Shown here: positions 12,266 through 25,593 of the stretch, in pieces
Layout: every line of letters begins with the position of its first letter
Position numbering within the stretch: position 1 is the first letter of the stretch
From: Chromobotia macracanthus
Taxonomy: Eukaryota; Chordata; Actinopteri; Cypriniformes; Botiidae
NCBI GenBank assembly: GCA_036877525.1
Contig: JAZGTH010000001.1
Span: 8,003,001 to 8,067,000, forward strand
Reading direction: 5' to 3'
Length of the DNA: 64,000 bases
Notes under the pieces: model-generated
Database searches by the model: none
What the model was told of the DNA's origin: nothing
The model's input: the letters and a program-made list of their open reading frames with translations, nothing else
Made by a program: the position numbers and the translations under genes

Positions 12266-13766
12266 GTGTACCATGGTTTTAAAACAAACCTTATTTTTAA
12301 AAACTGTTTTCCAATTTTCCTTTTTCGCAAATTAGAGTTTTCATTTACGCATTCACAATTTCAATTCGCAAATTTACATTCAACATTTTGGCACAAACCT
12401 CACATGTGGGCAGAGCTTAACTGTGCTTTACGCTTATTAACTAGAAAGATTTTGATGGACAGCTCCCTGACCCGCACTTAAGTGAAGAGCAATCTGGGAA
12501 AAACGACAAAAAAAGAGAACACTCTGGATACATCCCAAACAAATAACAAGCCAACATAAAATAAATATTACATAGCCACAAATTTGCTCATACAATTTTT
12601 TTCTTCTGTTTTGATGTTGCTTAATGTGTTTTTTTTAAGTACACTGTCAAGAAAGACTTGACAAAAAAAAGAGTGTGCGTTTATTACAGTAATTATCAAC
12701 TTTCAAAAGCATTTTAATTGAGTGAAAACAGAATAAAATGTGCTTGTGTTATCTTTATTATTTAAAGTTGGGAATCATGGTGGTATTTCTCTAATCAAAA
12801 TTAAAATGTTTACATTATTATTAATGATATACATTATTACATTTGTCTTTAGTCTTTTTTCCACTTCTCTTTAAACCTTTACATGTATACATTGAATGAA
12901 ACATGTTCATATAATGGCAAGGTTATTTGCAAAATGCAGACAAAATAAAACATTCTTTATAAAGACCTCCAACAGTAAGCATATTAACGTTCTCAGCTGG
13001 ACTTTCAAATCACCCTCAGGTAAGTTAATTGAACTGAGATAATCAATCTGATCAATAAATATTCAATTTCTTTACAGTATGCAGCAGTTATGTCTTTATT
13101 TGCCTTGTTTATTATGTATTGACTTGATATTTCCTAAAATTATCTCTCTTTTTTTAGCTTAATTGTCACTCATCTTCTTGTGTATTGGTTATCATGTGTT
13201 GCTTCAGGTTAAGAAACTGATTATACCTTTATGGTTCTCCATACAATTAAAGACGTAATTAGTGAGACAGGAATAAAAATCAATTTTATTGATTATCTGA
13301 ATTACATTAACTTACCTGAGGATGACAGGAGTGCAGCTGAGGTTCCGTGATGCTCCTGAGAGCTCAGTAGTTTAGTAGCTCAATGAGACCACCCAAACCT
13401 CAAATATTAATTACTAACTGAAATACTAATTATATAAGAACTTTACAATAACTACACAGAACAAACACTACAACAGTACTGATAACTGCATCCAGATCGC
13501 TCTCTACAATCTGCTCCACTGATATCTAGTTCCAGGTCAGGGAGCTGTCCCTGACCAAAATCTCACTAGCCAATAAGAGTAAAGCACAGTTAAGCTCCAC
13601 TCACATGTGAGGTTTGTGCCAGAACATAAATTTGCGGATTAAAAATGAAAACTGTGAAAGCATAAACAAAAACTCTGCAAGCATAAAGGAAAACTCTGAT
13701 TTGTGAATTAATAAGATTAGAAAACTGTTTTACAAAAATATAGTCTATTTGAAAACCATGCTACAC
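12266..13766. mobile_element. Fold-back DNA element with inverted repeats of over 200 bp
   Basis: The left arm starts GTGTACCATGGTTTT and the right arm, read in reverse, starts GTGTAGCATGGTTTT. The arms stay similar through AAAACTGTTTTC, GGCACAAACCTCACATGTG, AGCTTAACTGTGCTTTAC and GACAGCTCCCTGACC (about 12,480 on the left, 13,525 on the right). A second inverted pair deeper inside shares CCTCAGGTAAGTTAAT (about 13,015 and 13,320) and AGATAATCAAT. No transposase frame is present, so the element is non-autonomous. The arms differ in length, which suggests an insertion in the left arm between 12,485 and 13,000. No target duplication was found. Confidence 0.7.
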
Positions 13767-16638
13767 CTGTCATCCAATACATTGTTTTTATTTTCAAAGT
13801 GTTTATTTTCTTTCAAATTATTTATTTTTGTTTATTCAAATTTCATTTCAACTGGCACCAAATTAATCCCATACTAGCCCTATCACAAAACAATTATACC
13901 AACTTATATGTAACTGGACTTTTATTGCAAAGGGAAAACATTAATAAAACTTTAACAATACAATTTGCAACAATGTTCAAAATGTCATAGAAAACCAATA
14001 TGCAAAGCATTCGCAAAACACATACAAGCTCAATGCACGAAAGATTTGGCGACAATGCACGTCTGGCCTCAATTCCATCAACTGTCTGATAAAGAATTTT
14101 ACATTTACATTTAGCAGACGCTTTTATCCAAAGCAACTTACAAGGTGAGGAAAACAACGAAGTGATAAATCATAGGGAGGTATCATAAAGCACTCACACT
14201 AGCCCCAGGGCAGTGGGCCAGCCAAATTGTAGAGCCCTGTAAAACATCTCACAAACAAATCCTGTTTAAACAGAGGACTTTTTACATCCGAATTCTTATG
14301 CGGAACAAACGACCAAGCTTGTGACAAGCGATGGTTGTATTGCCCAATCAGAGTTCTCTATAATGTAAAAGAACACAAAAGAATGCACTAGGGAAAAGCA
14401 CCCACTGCACTTTTCCTAAAAGAGAGAAAAGTTTGCCTCTCATGGATGCAATAAAGACAAAGGTATTTGTCTTGGTAGTGATGAGTACAGTTCACAAGCG
14501 TCCATTACAGTTTTGTATACAAAACACTATCTACTAATCCAATTTTATCTGCAAATAATGTGTTACGCTGCAATATTATAGAAGGAAGTCAACCACACGC
14601 TAAATTGTGAGATGAAAACCACAAAATTTCATGTACCGGTGACAGGTTTCTAAACCTGCTGGAATCTATTAGTTGCTATATTTGTGTGCATACTTTAATT
14701 GGTTAAAACGCTTACTATATATTAACTTAACACTTATTATATATTAACACTGAATTGTTAAAACTTCAGTCTGTTTGCCTGAGCATCTCAACCAGCCCTA
14801 AATAACATTACTGCAGTGCAGTGACAATGGCAGAGAGAGGGAGTGTTTGGGAAACATGTAAAAAACAATCATGAAAAAACTCAACTCTAGTGGCACAGAA
14901 AGTACATGCTTCATATTTACCATAATTTGAACATGTTTTAATAAGCTCTGCTTATAAATATAAATATTATGTAGACTGCTGGCTATGCAGGTCTGTTGGG
15001 CACTGATCTTTATAAGAAAACAAAAACAAATCTCTCTCACATCTCTTTTCCATTAGCTCTCCAAATAACTTCCCATCCTGAGGCCACAGAATTTCTGAGC
15101 TAATGCCTACTCCCTTCAGAAACCCATGTGATAAGGCTCCAGATAAAAGGACTGATGAGGAAGATACCTGTCCCGCACTTCAACCAAAACCAAACTGCCC
15201 ATGTCCTGCTACACATTAAGGCTGAGTATCAATTAACATGCTGGGCTTCAGTTGTGCTCCGCCACAAGGTGGGGAGGAGAAACACAACCCAAACACAGCA
15301 ATCAACCTACCCACCCTCAAACCAATTAAATGACAGGACTTGAAAATATTCCCAAGTGCCTGATTCAAAACCACCTACTCTTTCCAAACACTGAATAACA
15401 ATAATACTCAAAAGATACTATTCTACTGTTTGCATACCTGTACAAGCTTCTAAAATTTCTGACTCCTTATAATGAAGCATTTGCGTTACCCTTCACACAC
15501 AAGTCACTTGGAAAGAAAGTAAATCTTTTACATTTATTAATTTAGTCAACAACCAATTTACAAGATGAAACAAGCTAAAATAATCTAGAACAAAAAAGCA
15601 GGAAAACAAAATCACAAAACAAGTACACCATGGAGTTAAGGAACAGCTTAGTTATAAGCTACAAGAGCCTTCTACATGTTTGGAAGCTTCCACTGGCAAA
15701 AAGCCAGTTTGTTTTCTTGAGTTTTTCCTAAGTAAAATAAAACGTTCATATTATTCAACGCTGGATTTGACGTCATTTGGCATCAAACGTTTTTTAAACC
15801 AATTCGTACATAGTGTTCATTACTCACATGTAAACTTTAAGTAACTTGAAATGTAGTATTTTAACCAAAAGCTTTTAGAAATGAATTTGATGAAAGCCTG
15901 GCAACACTGACATTGCCTCATATTGTATTCAGCAGTGTTTTAGGGTGTTGCCATGGTGGAATATCTCAGGATAGGTTACTAATAATAGATTTGTACTCCA
16001 GATTTTTTCCCTCACAGACGTGAGAGGGACTCTGCTGCATACTCTGTGCATTTATTTCTGTCTACGTATAATATCTACAACACTCAATCATCACTCTTCT
16101 TTCAAAACAGACAGCCCTTATAAAGGAAAACAAAATGGGTTTGTTTTAGAATGTTGCACAAAGGGGTCTTACGGGATGCATTTATTACAAACTGTCAATC
16201 AGTCTAGACCTTTAAATGCTGTTGAAAAAGCAACAAAGTAACACTTTACGTCACATAGGTTCAATTTACGTTACATTATTCGAACAAACACAACAACATT
16301 ACGAAATGTGTTTAACCTTATCGCAATTGTTAATCTAAATGAAATTAGACTCGCGTGTGCAAATAAAAATGCAATAATACTTATAATACGTTTTATTTTG
16401 CAGTTAAATAATGAGAGATGAACTACACGGGCTGTGACTGAAGCAACAGTTGGTCTGTCATTATTTCTAGGCCACACTTAACCCTTTCGGAAACAGTGAA
16501 AAGTTACTACTGAATCCTCAAGATGAGCGTTGCATTTTTAAAGCTGCGATAAGACGAACGGTGAGATTTCGCGATCAAAGTGCATGACAATGATGATGAA
16601 GAATGTGTTCAGTAAATAAGATAAAATCATTTTCTCAC
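13767..16638 (-). other. pkn2: pkn2 intron 1, promoter-proximal segment
   Basis: Mostly AT-rich intron DNA ending at the exon 1 donor. It includes a common teleost repeat motif (see 14,099) and a diverged relative near 15,530-15,580 (TTACATTTATTAATTTAG). From about 16,250 toward exon 1 the CpG content rises, in keeping with the promoter. No further exon is recognised. Confidence 0.55.
14099..14250 (+). repeat. Teleost interspersed repeat fragment (TTTAGCAGACGCTTTTATCC)
   Basis: The string TTTAGCAGACGCTTTTATCC followed by AAAGCAACTTACAA is a very common interspersed sequence in teleost genomes. Here it is a fragment with no visible ends or flanking duplication. The family assignment is not attempted. 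Confidence 0.5.
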
Positions 16639-16659
16639 CTGCACGGAATCCGCCGCCAT
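16639..16659 (-). CDS. pkn2: pkn2 coding exon 1 (start codon plus six codons)
   Basis: This is the translation start of protein kinase N2, a Rho/Rac-activated serine/threonine kinase related to PKC. Read on the minus strand the exon encodes M-A-A-D-S-V-Q and stops at a consensus donor (CAG then GTGAG). The start has a strong context, with A at -3 and G at +4, and lies inside AAGATGGCGGC, which matches the YY1 site often found at vertebrate start codons. The exon ends in phase 0 and joins exon 2, which starts with AGT GAT, without breaking the frame. I chose this start because it is the only ATG in frame with exon 2 that is followed by a good donor in a promoter-like region. Mammalian PKN2 has a longer and different N-terminus, so the short leader needs transcript support. 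The assignment to pkn2 rests on exons 2 and 3. Confidence 0.72.
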
Positions 16660-17100
16660 CTTGCCTCTTAATAACTTTCAATCACACTCAAGAGAGCAAA
16701 CGGGGAATGTCAGTAAGTCAAACTTCTCCAGTTCTTCTCAAACGAGCTCTTATATCTTCTCGATACTGAAGGAAAAACATCGGAACCACGACTCATTCCA
16801 CAGCTCAGCCGGTAAACTTCCCAAATCCCGTGACGGTACCAAAATATCCTTGTTTAAATATCTCGTTTAAAAGCAGTTCTATAAAAGCGTTACAAGTATT
16901 ACAAAATCAAAACAAGAGTTTTTCGGTGACAGATCCATGCTTAAGGATGTGGAAAGGCGAGTGTTTTGAATGCCTGTATTGTTGAACACGCTCTTCTGCT
17001 CTCCTCTCCCAGCTGGAGTCAAATCCTACACTTCCAGTCATGTGATCAGAAACTCAATGCAAGCATTTTCCCGTGAATGTCCACGCGCGCTGCCAAATAT
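16660..17100 (-). promoter_or_regulatory. pkn2: pkn2 5' untranslated region and promoter
   Basis: The region directly upstream of the pkn2 start codon is richer in CpG than the flanking introns. On the minus strand it holds a CRE-like half site (GTCACG, near 16,830), a TCATGTGA E-box-type motif near 17,040 and the YY1-type motif that overlaps the ATG. No convincing TATA box sits at a fixed distance, so initiation may be dispersed, as at many housekeeping promoters. The transcription start and any upstream non-coding exon cannot be fixed from sequence alone. The boundaries are approximate. Confidence 0.5.
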
Positions 17101-17159
17101 AGAGTTTAAACAATTCCTATATTTATCCTATATTTTCCCATATATGTATATTTACTAAA

Positions 17160-20100
17160 TCGTATTGTATAAGATTACACCTGAAATCAATGTTTAATTA
17201 CAAAGCATACACATATCGGACCCCGTCAGGCAGTGATGTAATTTTCCTGCTGTAACAGAGACACTATACCATAAACCAATTTTGGAAATTCTTATTTATG
17301 TAGTTATTTATGTAGTTATTCGTATTTTACGTCTGTTAATGGGCGGGGGCTCAGTGTTTTCTTAGATAATTTTCGTAAACAACTTTCATAGAGTTATTTA
17401 TATAGTTACATGTAACTTGGCCACAGTGACACCTAAATGCACAACTTACAATATGTTGATTTATTGGTTCAGCTTATTTGCCACAGCAAATTACTTGTAC
17501 AGTCAGTTAAAAATGTAACACAGGAAACTCAATTGTTACTATAATATAGGCCAATAAGTCAATTTTTTTATTTATAAAATTCTTTTTACTTTATTTATTT
17601 GCATCATCTGGTTTGGGTTGCAAAATAAAGTTTGACCAAAGAGTAATAGACCTATTGTAAGCTCTGTGAGCTTGAGTTTATTTTTTCATCTTTCTTTCCC
17701 TTTTCTCTGTTTCAAATGAAGTAAAAATGATGCACATCAGGTTCACAGTCCTTTTTTGTTATGTTTTTAGTTGGTTCATCTGGATTATGAAGTACTTCTG
17801 CTTCATACCGAGTTCATAGATCTTCTTATTCCTCCCTTTCCATTGTTTTTTAATCTGTCTTTGGCTTAAATTTTATTCATAACCACCATTGGCTCTTTGA
17901 CTCCCCAGCTCCTAAGGATCTGAAAGCTAGAAACATCCATGGTAACAACTGAGTTTACTCAACAATTACAGGATTTTCTAATTTGACAACAACCTATTAT
18001 GGAAGTCTCTGATACAGTGCTATTAGTCCAATGAATAAAGAAACAAACTGTTCTACTGTATGAGTAATTCTACATTATATCAATTGAATAGTTATTATGA
18101 TAGGTGCTTTTAATTTAAAGAATACTATCAAAAAACAAATGTCAATGCCATTTTAGTATCATTTATATTGTGCAAAGACAGTTTCATGAAGAAACCAGTA
18201 AAACTAGTCTTTGGGGCTATAATGGTAATAATAGCAACTGATTTTTCATCTGTGTTGCAGTGGAAGCAGGTTGGCAGTGAGTCATGTGTCTAAAGCAAAC
18301 TACAAGGTCATATCTATAGGAGGAGATCCTGAGAATCCTGTCACACCTGTGTCAATCTTTCTGATTCAAATTCAACAGGTTTTTGTTGGCTAATTGGTTG
18401 ATTAATTGCTTGACTGATTCATATAAAATACATGACATGATGAGACCTAACTTAAACTAAACTATGCAGTGACAAATGCATTGGACATAAATAGTACAGA
18501 AAGCTGTGCTAATTTTAACTGTGCGTAATTATAGCGTCATCATGTAAGCAGTTCCTAATGGAGGACTAATTCCGTCCGTCTGGCTATTACCAGGTATGTG
18601 ATGCTCTCTAGTGGCAATAAGTAATATTACAATCACAATATTTAGTTGGCCCCTTCTGCTGGTTGTGCTTAAAGTATCATCTTAAAACAATTAGGCCGCA
18701 GCACAGTACATTAATGATGCAGAGCAATTTAAATTAATTTGATTAAGTTACTTTAAAGATGTGTTAAATATATGTAGATGACAATATGTAAACAACATGT
18801 ATATCTGAAGCCTTACCTATAAGCATCTTTAAGATAAGACCTCTGGGTTATATGCCTTCTCCATTTCTCATCGTCTTGTACACTAATAGTGTATACAATG
18901 GAGAATCTACTTCTGTAAATTCACTTATCAGGCCTTGCTGTATAAAAGCAACAATCTTAAGCTCAGCATCTAAAAAATAGCTGAGCCAAGGGATGATTTC
19001 CAAAAACACTTTCCATCTTCCTTGTTGGGTAAATTGGTAGCATGACTGTAAATATGTTTAAGTCAAGCCTGATGGATTCCGTTTCCATCTACTTCAGACA
19101 GAATGAGCTAATTGCCACAATACACAAGAAGGACCCAAAGTCTCTTACTTCTCCATCTGAAAAAAAAAATCTCACAACCAATTGGTCTATGTGAAATTTA
19201 TCACTGAAGGTGTCTTAAACTTCAAGCTTTCTCTGAGGCATGTAGACTACAACTTGCATTCACCAGAAAGATGCAATGTTTGTAAGTAGCCCTTTATCAA
19301 CACCATACTTGACAAATATGGGATATTAAAGATTAAAATGTAAAGAGCCTGAAATTCTTTAAGGGTTAAGGACTATTAAGACATTACATTTAAAAATAAT
19401 AATAATATGTTAGTAGAGTTGTTTGCAATTGATTGCTTTTCCCTGTTACTTTTCCCTGTTGCTTTTCCCTGAGTGTAATGGTGAAATAAAGAAAAGGGAG
19501 CAGTGCACAACCTGAATCTACAGATGAAGATACAGATCATCAGGTGCAACAAAGTTGGAGGAACGAAACTACGGAAACTAAACTAGAAAATAAAGGAGGA
19601 ATGAAACTACAGCTACAAAGGAGTCAGTTATTCAGGTATGCTAAATCTGTTTCCCAAGCATCTAACAGTCAAGTGGTTGAGCACAACAAATCAAGACAAC
19701 ATATCTAGTAAATCTCCCAAGCAATATATTGAAACAACAACAAAAACAGAAATATCTCAGAAGGTAGTGGTGTGCTGTCAGAACTTTCAGGTCTAAAAGG
19801 AAAAAAATAAACTAATTCTGTCAGAATTAAAAATGAAAATAAAATAAATGGAAATCACTCAAAGACACTTGCTTCATTTGAAACAGAAACTAAGTGAAAT
19901 CCAATGGCTGTTTTAACTTTGAACAAAACATTTTATACTAAACTTAAGTAAGTAAAACAGCACATTGAAAATAAATTGAACAGAATTAACCTAATAGATT
20001 GTTTGAAGCAGTTATAGGTACAATTTCGCCAAGTTTACAATTACTTTTAGCTATCTAGATGAAAAGAGTGATACAGACTACAAGCAACATGCTTTTGAGT

Positions 20101-20831
20101 GTCAAAGTAGCAAAGAGACACTACAATTCTTTTTATGTGCATTCTAGACATGTAGCAGAAAATGTTGTTGCCACTCAAGACATAGAATCAGCAATTACAT
20201 TTTTTCTAGCATCAGTCCAAAATATGTTTATATATATTACACAGGTTTATACTCAATCAGTGGTCAGCATATATTGTACTCCAGGATACAAAGACAACAA
20301 ATGAGGCTTTCTTGTACAAAACAAAAATACTTGCTAATGAGGCAGACATACCAAACAAAATGAAATTCTGTGAGTAACAGAAACTATGGTATAGTCTATG
20401 ACAGTGAAGACTAATTAAACAGCTAAAAAACACAAATTAAAATTGCAATTCAAGCACATTTAAAGCATGCAAAAATGGATGAATGCTCTAATATATTAAT
20501 TATAATGTGGTAATTAACACAATAACAAAAACATTGTGGATACAGGATGAAACCAACTAGATGGAAATTATGTTAACTAAGTAATCTCGTCATCTAAATT
20601 TAAAAAAGCCATTGCTCAGTGAGGGGTGGGGATTGGAATAAACTTCCATAAGGGCCAACATAAAATTGCTTTTGATATATATTTTAACCACATTTTTTAA
20701 ATGTTTATATTATCATGTCAATTTATGTGATTTTATTAAACAGAACAGGACGTTTCAGAGTGAGACAAACCAATGCAACAAAACATGACAGAATTTCTAA
20801 AATCTATTCCTATTACTATTGATAATGGTAA
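17160..20831. other. Intergenic DNA upstream of pkn2, no gene seen
   Basis: AT-rich sequence without a coding exon on either strand that I can support. A short tandem array of about three 12-bp units (CTTTTCCCTGTT) lies at 19,436-19,471. The rest shows no named feature. Confidence 0.55.
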
Positions 20832-21064
20832 TACACTCATAAAAAAGATGCTTCACAATGCCGTAGAACATTCCATAAAGAATGTTTAACATCCATAGAA
20901 CCTTTCTATTTCACAAAAGGTTCTTTGTATTTGGAAAATGTGGGAAAAGTAGTAAAAGGGTAAAAAAAAGAAATAATTCTTTTAAGAACCTTTACTGAAT
21001 GGTTATTTGGGGAACCAAAAATGGTTCTTCTATTGGATCTCTGTTAAGAACCTTTATTTATAAA
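20832..21064. mobile_element. MITE with AAGGTTCT-rich body
   Basis: The element begins ACACTCATAAAAAAG and ends near GAACCTTTATTTATAA, which are inverted relatives. The body has repeated inverted words such as CATAGAACCTTTC, AAAAGGTTCTTTG, TTTAAGAACCTTTACTGAA and GGGGAACCAAAAATGGTTCT. This layout is typical of a short, abundant teleost DNA transposon. It has no coding capacity. Confidence 0.7.
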
Positions 21065-22806
21065 CATTGATGTTTGTGATGCTGTTTACCTATCAAAAAT
21101 TGTCATTTTCTGGATTGTGGTATTATTAAGAAAGTGCCTTTTGTGATTTAAAATAAAATAAGAGGATATTGAGAGATATTGAGAAAAACCTAAAAAATTA
21201 TCATTAGGATACATTTATAATACATATATACTATTGGGAACAACAATGTTCTTAAGCAAACACATGGGGACAATCCAGTGTCCTCCATCACAAAAAAGAA
21301 AGAACTCTCAGTCATGATATGTCTGATGAAGACATTGCAGTGATGATTAATTATATGAAGAGGACTTATATGATAAAACAAGACATCAAGTGCAAGAGAT
21401 CAACCCACCTACAGATGGTGAAGTCTGAAGAAGTTTTCATTTTCTTTTTCAGGATGATCCAGGTGAGCAATAAAACCAGCTGCCCAAAAGACATTTATAC
21501 AGTATTAATGAAATTCACTTAATTCATCCCATTACATTTGTGTACATTTATACACCTGTCTGATACATAAGAACCAACTCAACAAAACACTAAACAACCT
21601 TTTTCTACAAAGCATCCAACCTGCTACCATCCTGCTTATGGTTTATTGTATTATAGAGTTTGCATACTTTTTGCATTTTGCATACTGTTTTTCGCATTAC
21701 AATACAGTTTGTTTTTATGTTTCTGTACATTGGAACTCTTATCATGTTATATTAGTTAAGTTAAACCATTTAACAAGAGACTTACTGTGTTTTATGTGCT
21801 TTTAAGTTCAATTGTTTTACTTTTTATATTTTGGCATATGATTCTAATTTGATTCTGATTTATAGAATGTCAAATGGAGGAAGCAAAATACATAAACTAT
21901 AAATAAATGCAATTTTAACAACAGCAGGTGTTGCCCATTTATTCAGAGCTTTACATGACCATTTTGAAAAGCAACTTGTTTACACACAGCTTTTCCCAAA
22001 TATCCATTTTATATTCATTCAAAACGTTTGCCATTTCAAGTCCATGGTTAAAGAGAACAGCATCTAATTTCATCTCCATATTAATCAGAGCCAATTACAA
22101 CAATAAATAATTACTTGTGTCACCTCAGGTGTTCATACATAAGGTAAGCAAAGCAAGCTCCTTGTTCATGTTTCTCTTTACCAGTAAATTGAGATGTTTC
22201 TGAACAGAGTTAATACAATTAATGTTTACATAGGATCTGGATAACTGCACACCTTTTAATTGATTTAAGTTTTGTATGTGCCCTATTTGAAATGGTTGAG
22301 AACACAATGTGTAATCACAGATTTGTTTTTCTGTCCTTTGGAGTCTAAAGCAGATGGCAGTAGTTATGTTTATCAAGCATAGTATGGGCCAGTGTATGAA
22401 CAGAGATGTTGTGACATTCATGAGTTCTAACTTACAAATCCGCCACCTGAGCCATGACACACAGAGCTCACCTCTTGTTTAAACACACTGACTGAGCCAA
22501 CTCAGACCACCAAAAATGCATCAGATATTTAGACTGAGGTGGAACTATTTAAATGCATTGAGCTGCAGAAGGAATTAATGCAGGAATTAATGCATTTTGA
22601 TGTTTTCCATTCTGGCAAAGCTCTGAAAGACCTGTTTTGCTTGTTATTGGTTTGTTTAATTTGGACAATAAGGATGAACATTGATTGTGTAAAAAATAAA
22701 CCCCCTTTCCTTTCATGCTTTAGTGTTTACTGTAACTACTGTAACTAGTGTTTAGTATAACTAAAATTGGAAAACTAACGTTTACAATTTTACAACGTTT
22801 ACTTGT
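21065..22806. other. Intergenic DNA, no gene seen
   Basis: AT-rich sequence with short open frames only. None resembles a known protein or has convincing splice boundaries. A short direct duplication (GGAATTAATGCA twice) lies near 22,570. Confidence 0.5.
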
Positions 22807-22908
22807 AACGTTCCTCGGCGTTGTTAATCACGCACCTCCTGCCCTCTCTCTCCTCACTGTGCTGATTTGCAAGAGCAGATTAATCAGAGCGTGGAGACCT
22901 TGATGAAA
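22807..22908. repeat. Diverged 102-bp copy (A) of the 25.8-kb element
   Basis: This segment aligns without gaps over 102 bp to 25,794-25,895. There are eight differences, all transitions. A central stretch of 43 bp, including GCTGATTTGCAAGAGCAG and a GATTAATC palindrome, is identical. Six of the eight changes go from C or G in the other copy to T or A here, and three CpGs are lost. The flanks do not align. It is most simply a decayed duplicate of the regulatory-looking element at 25.8 kb, or both are copies of an old dispersed sequence. Confidence 0.8.
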
Positions 22909-25593
22909 AAAATGTAACTTAAAAGTATTTATGTTAAAAGAAAACCACAAGGGAGAAAACAAAAATGTGTTTTACGTATCAAAGTGAAAATGTTTCAATA
23001 CTCAATTTAACCTCAAGAGGGTGATATTGCACTGCAAGTCACAAAAACTTCAACATTTTATATTACAAAGAGAACTTTGGAAGGACATATGCCATTTAAT
23101 AATTTAATAGTACCCATATTTTTTATAACTTGTCCTATCAAACAAATTACATATATTTACATCTCATTTAGAGAAACAAGCAATTCTATATTAGCACAGG
23201 AGGAAGTGAGAAATCCAAGTAAGAGGAACTGTGAGACATCCAAGGGGTTCACTGCTGCACCCCAAATGATACCATTCTCACACAAGCCATATGGCACACA
23301 CACCTCGCCTCCAATGGCAGCTCAGTATTGTGATCGCTGGCTAACATCTTGCAGGACACAAAATTAATTTGCCCCGACGTCTGCCATTTATTTCCCAACC
23401 TACATTTTGTTAATTGGACAGAGGAGGTTAAAATCAAATTAAGTCTCTGGCTATGCAAGAGCCCACTAATTGTATGGAATTTGCAAGAAAGGCTATGGTG
23501 CTGCTGGCTTGAGGGAATATTAAGTCATGAGTGATCTTTGCTGGGTACTTGAGGGATGAGGTTGTCATTAAATAAGGGAAAGTGTCATTCATACATTGTC
23601 ATTCATACATGTGCTTTGTGTGCGGATGAAGCTCCAACACTTACAGATGTCCATAGATTTTATTAATACACTAATAAATGGAGGTATTATAGTGTTAATG
23701 ATGTCAAAGGTGGTAATGCCACAGTGGAGAGATTTGAGGTCAGCCATGCCTGCAGAAATAACAGAATGAGAAGATGTCTGGGGTCTTGTCTTGGGTCTTA
23801 CTGTTACTGATTGAGGTTGTTCTGCATAGGTCTGAGATATCACTTCTCATGTGTTACTTTAAATTTATACATGTATAGCTGTAAAATCTTAAGCCATTTA
23901 CATTCTGTTTGAAATGGATAAAAATATATTTTTTAGCTAAACATATATGTTTAAATACTTACCAGCTGACACAATCTGATCAAAAGAAAGAAAGTCATTT
24001 ACTTTTTAAATGCTATTTCTTTACATGAAGACTGTCCAGAATCAAATTAAATAGCTCATCTTTTCCTGAATCAAATCTGCAGTTATATCACTGAATAACT
24101 GTTGAGCTTTTAAACGATTAATTTCTATTAGTATTATATCTATAAGAGCAAAAGAAAGAGTTGAGCGACATTACCATGTCATCTGGAATATCTTGTATGC
24201 AACTGTAGTTTCATTTCCCTTTTAACCTCTGTTTTATCAGTACAGCCTTTCAGGGTGTAATTGTCACACCCATATACTCATAAATAGTAATATTTTTTGA
24301 AAATTATGTAACTCATTTAATATTTAAAATACTTTTAAACATTCTGTCATAGCAAATTGCAACTGATGATCAGTGGGAGGGAGAAAAAGAGAGTGAAAGT
24401 AAAACATTTTTTTATGCTTCTGATGTCTGATTCCCCCACATCTGACTCATATAATTTCTCTGAATGTGTTCTATGTGAATCGTGTAGAATGTGTGTTTAA
24501 ACACTTTGGAGAAAGGCAACTGAGAACTCACACATTGAGAGAACTCACACATCGCCCATCTGTTGCGTTTTCATTTGTTGTCTTTTTAATTATGAGGTGA
24601 AGAGAAGGGAGGGGGACACAGTATCTATATACCAAATGCATAACTCAACCTTATTGCTCCCACAATTACCTACTAACGATTAACAACAACTTAAACACTT
24701 AACCGCAAAAACACCACAAATACAAAAAATTATGATGAATAAAAATCAGTGTCAGAACAGAAATTATGTCCTTGCAAACCAAGGTAATTAAAAAATATAT
24801 ACAAAACAAGAATAAATGAGAAGCATGTGAATAGAATCAAATCTAAACTGAGCACATTGAAGCAGTTTTTATATTAGTGGACAATGAATGACCAAAGGAG
24901 GACAGTATATTCTCAGCTGGATCTTTAAACTCCAATAGACTGCAGCATATGCATGCTGTGTCATTATTATTTAGCTATGTTAAATTGTATTCCACAATTA
25001 TTAATGTAATCAAGCTAATTGACTATTAAAGACAACCTCATTCAGGAGAATAAAAGAGAAAACATAAATCTGGACTCTGCTTGCTTTTCAGACCTGGTAA
25101 ACATCTGTAAGTGAGTACAGTTAATATCTAAATGGTGGCAGCAGTGTCAACTTCTTGACCACGAGATGGGAGGAGAAAACTCCTGTCCAGTCATATTTCC
25201 TTTATAAATCACAAAGGACGTCTGTGTAGCCTATGGCTTCATGCTGTTTACTCATCAAAATAAATAGAAGGGATACATTTTTACTCTACCACCCTCAAAC
25301 AGTGTTTAACTCTGATTTGAATTCCCTGGACACACCAGTCTATGTAACCACTTTTAAGAGAGTGTGGTCCCCAACCAAACATCATACAGATACAAACTAT
25401 AATCTCCTTTCTAATAACTTAAATTAGTTTCCATTTCATCACACACTTGAATCATTTAAAATAACCAACCTCTAAACATCTTGAAGTGGGACAACATCTA
25501 CCACTAATCCCCCATAAAAACAGGGAAAAAAACCTCAGGCGTCCTCATTTGTTTCCAAGGTAGGCTACACCGTGGCTAATTTAAGATGGAGGT
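22909..25593. other. Intergenic DNA with a candidate conserved non-coding block
   Basis: No coding gene is seen. The part at about 23,190-23,560 is less AT-rich, repeat-free and contains homeodomain-type words such as AAAATTAATTTGCC and CCACTAATTG, giving it the look of a conserved non-coding element. The remainder is AT-rich and unremarkable. Conservation is inferred from texture only and was not tested. Confidence 0.35.
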
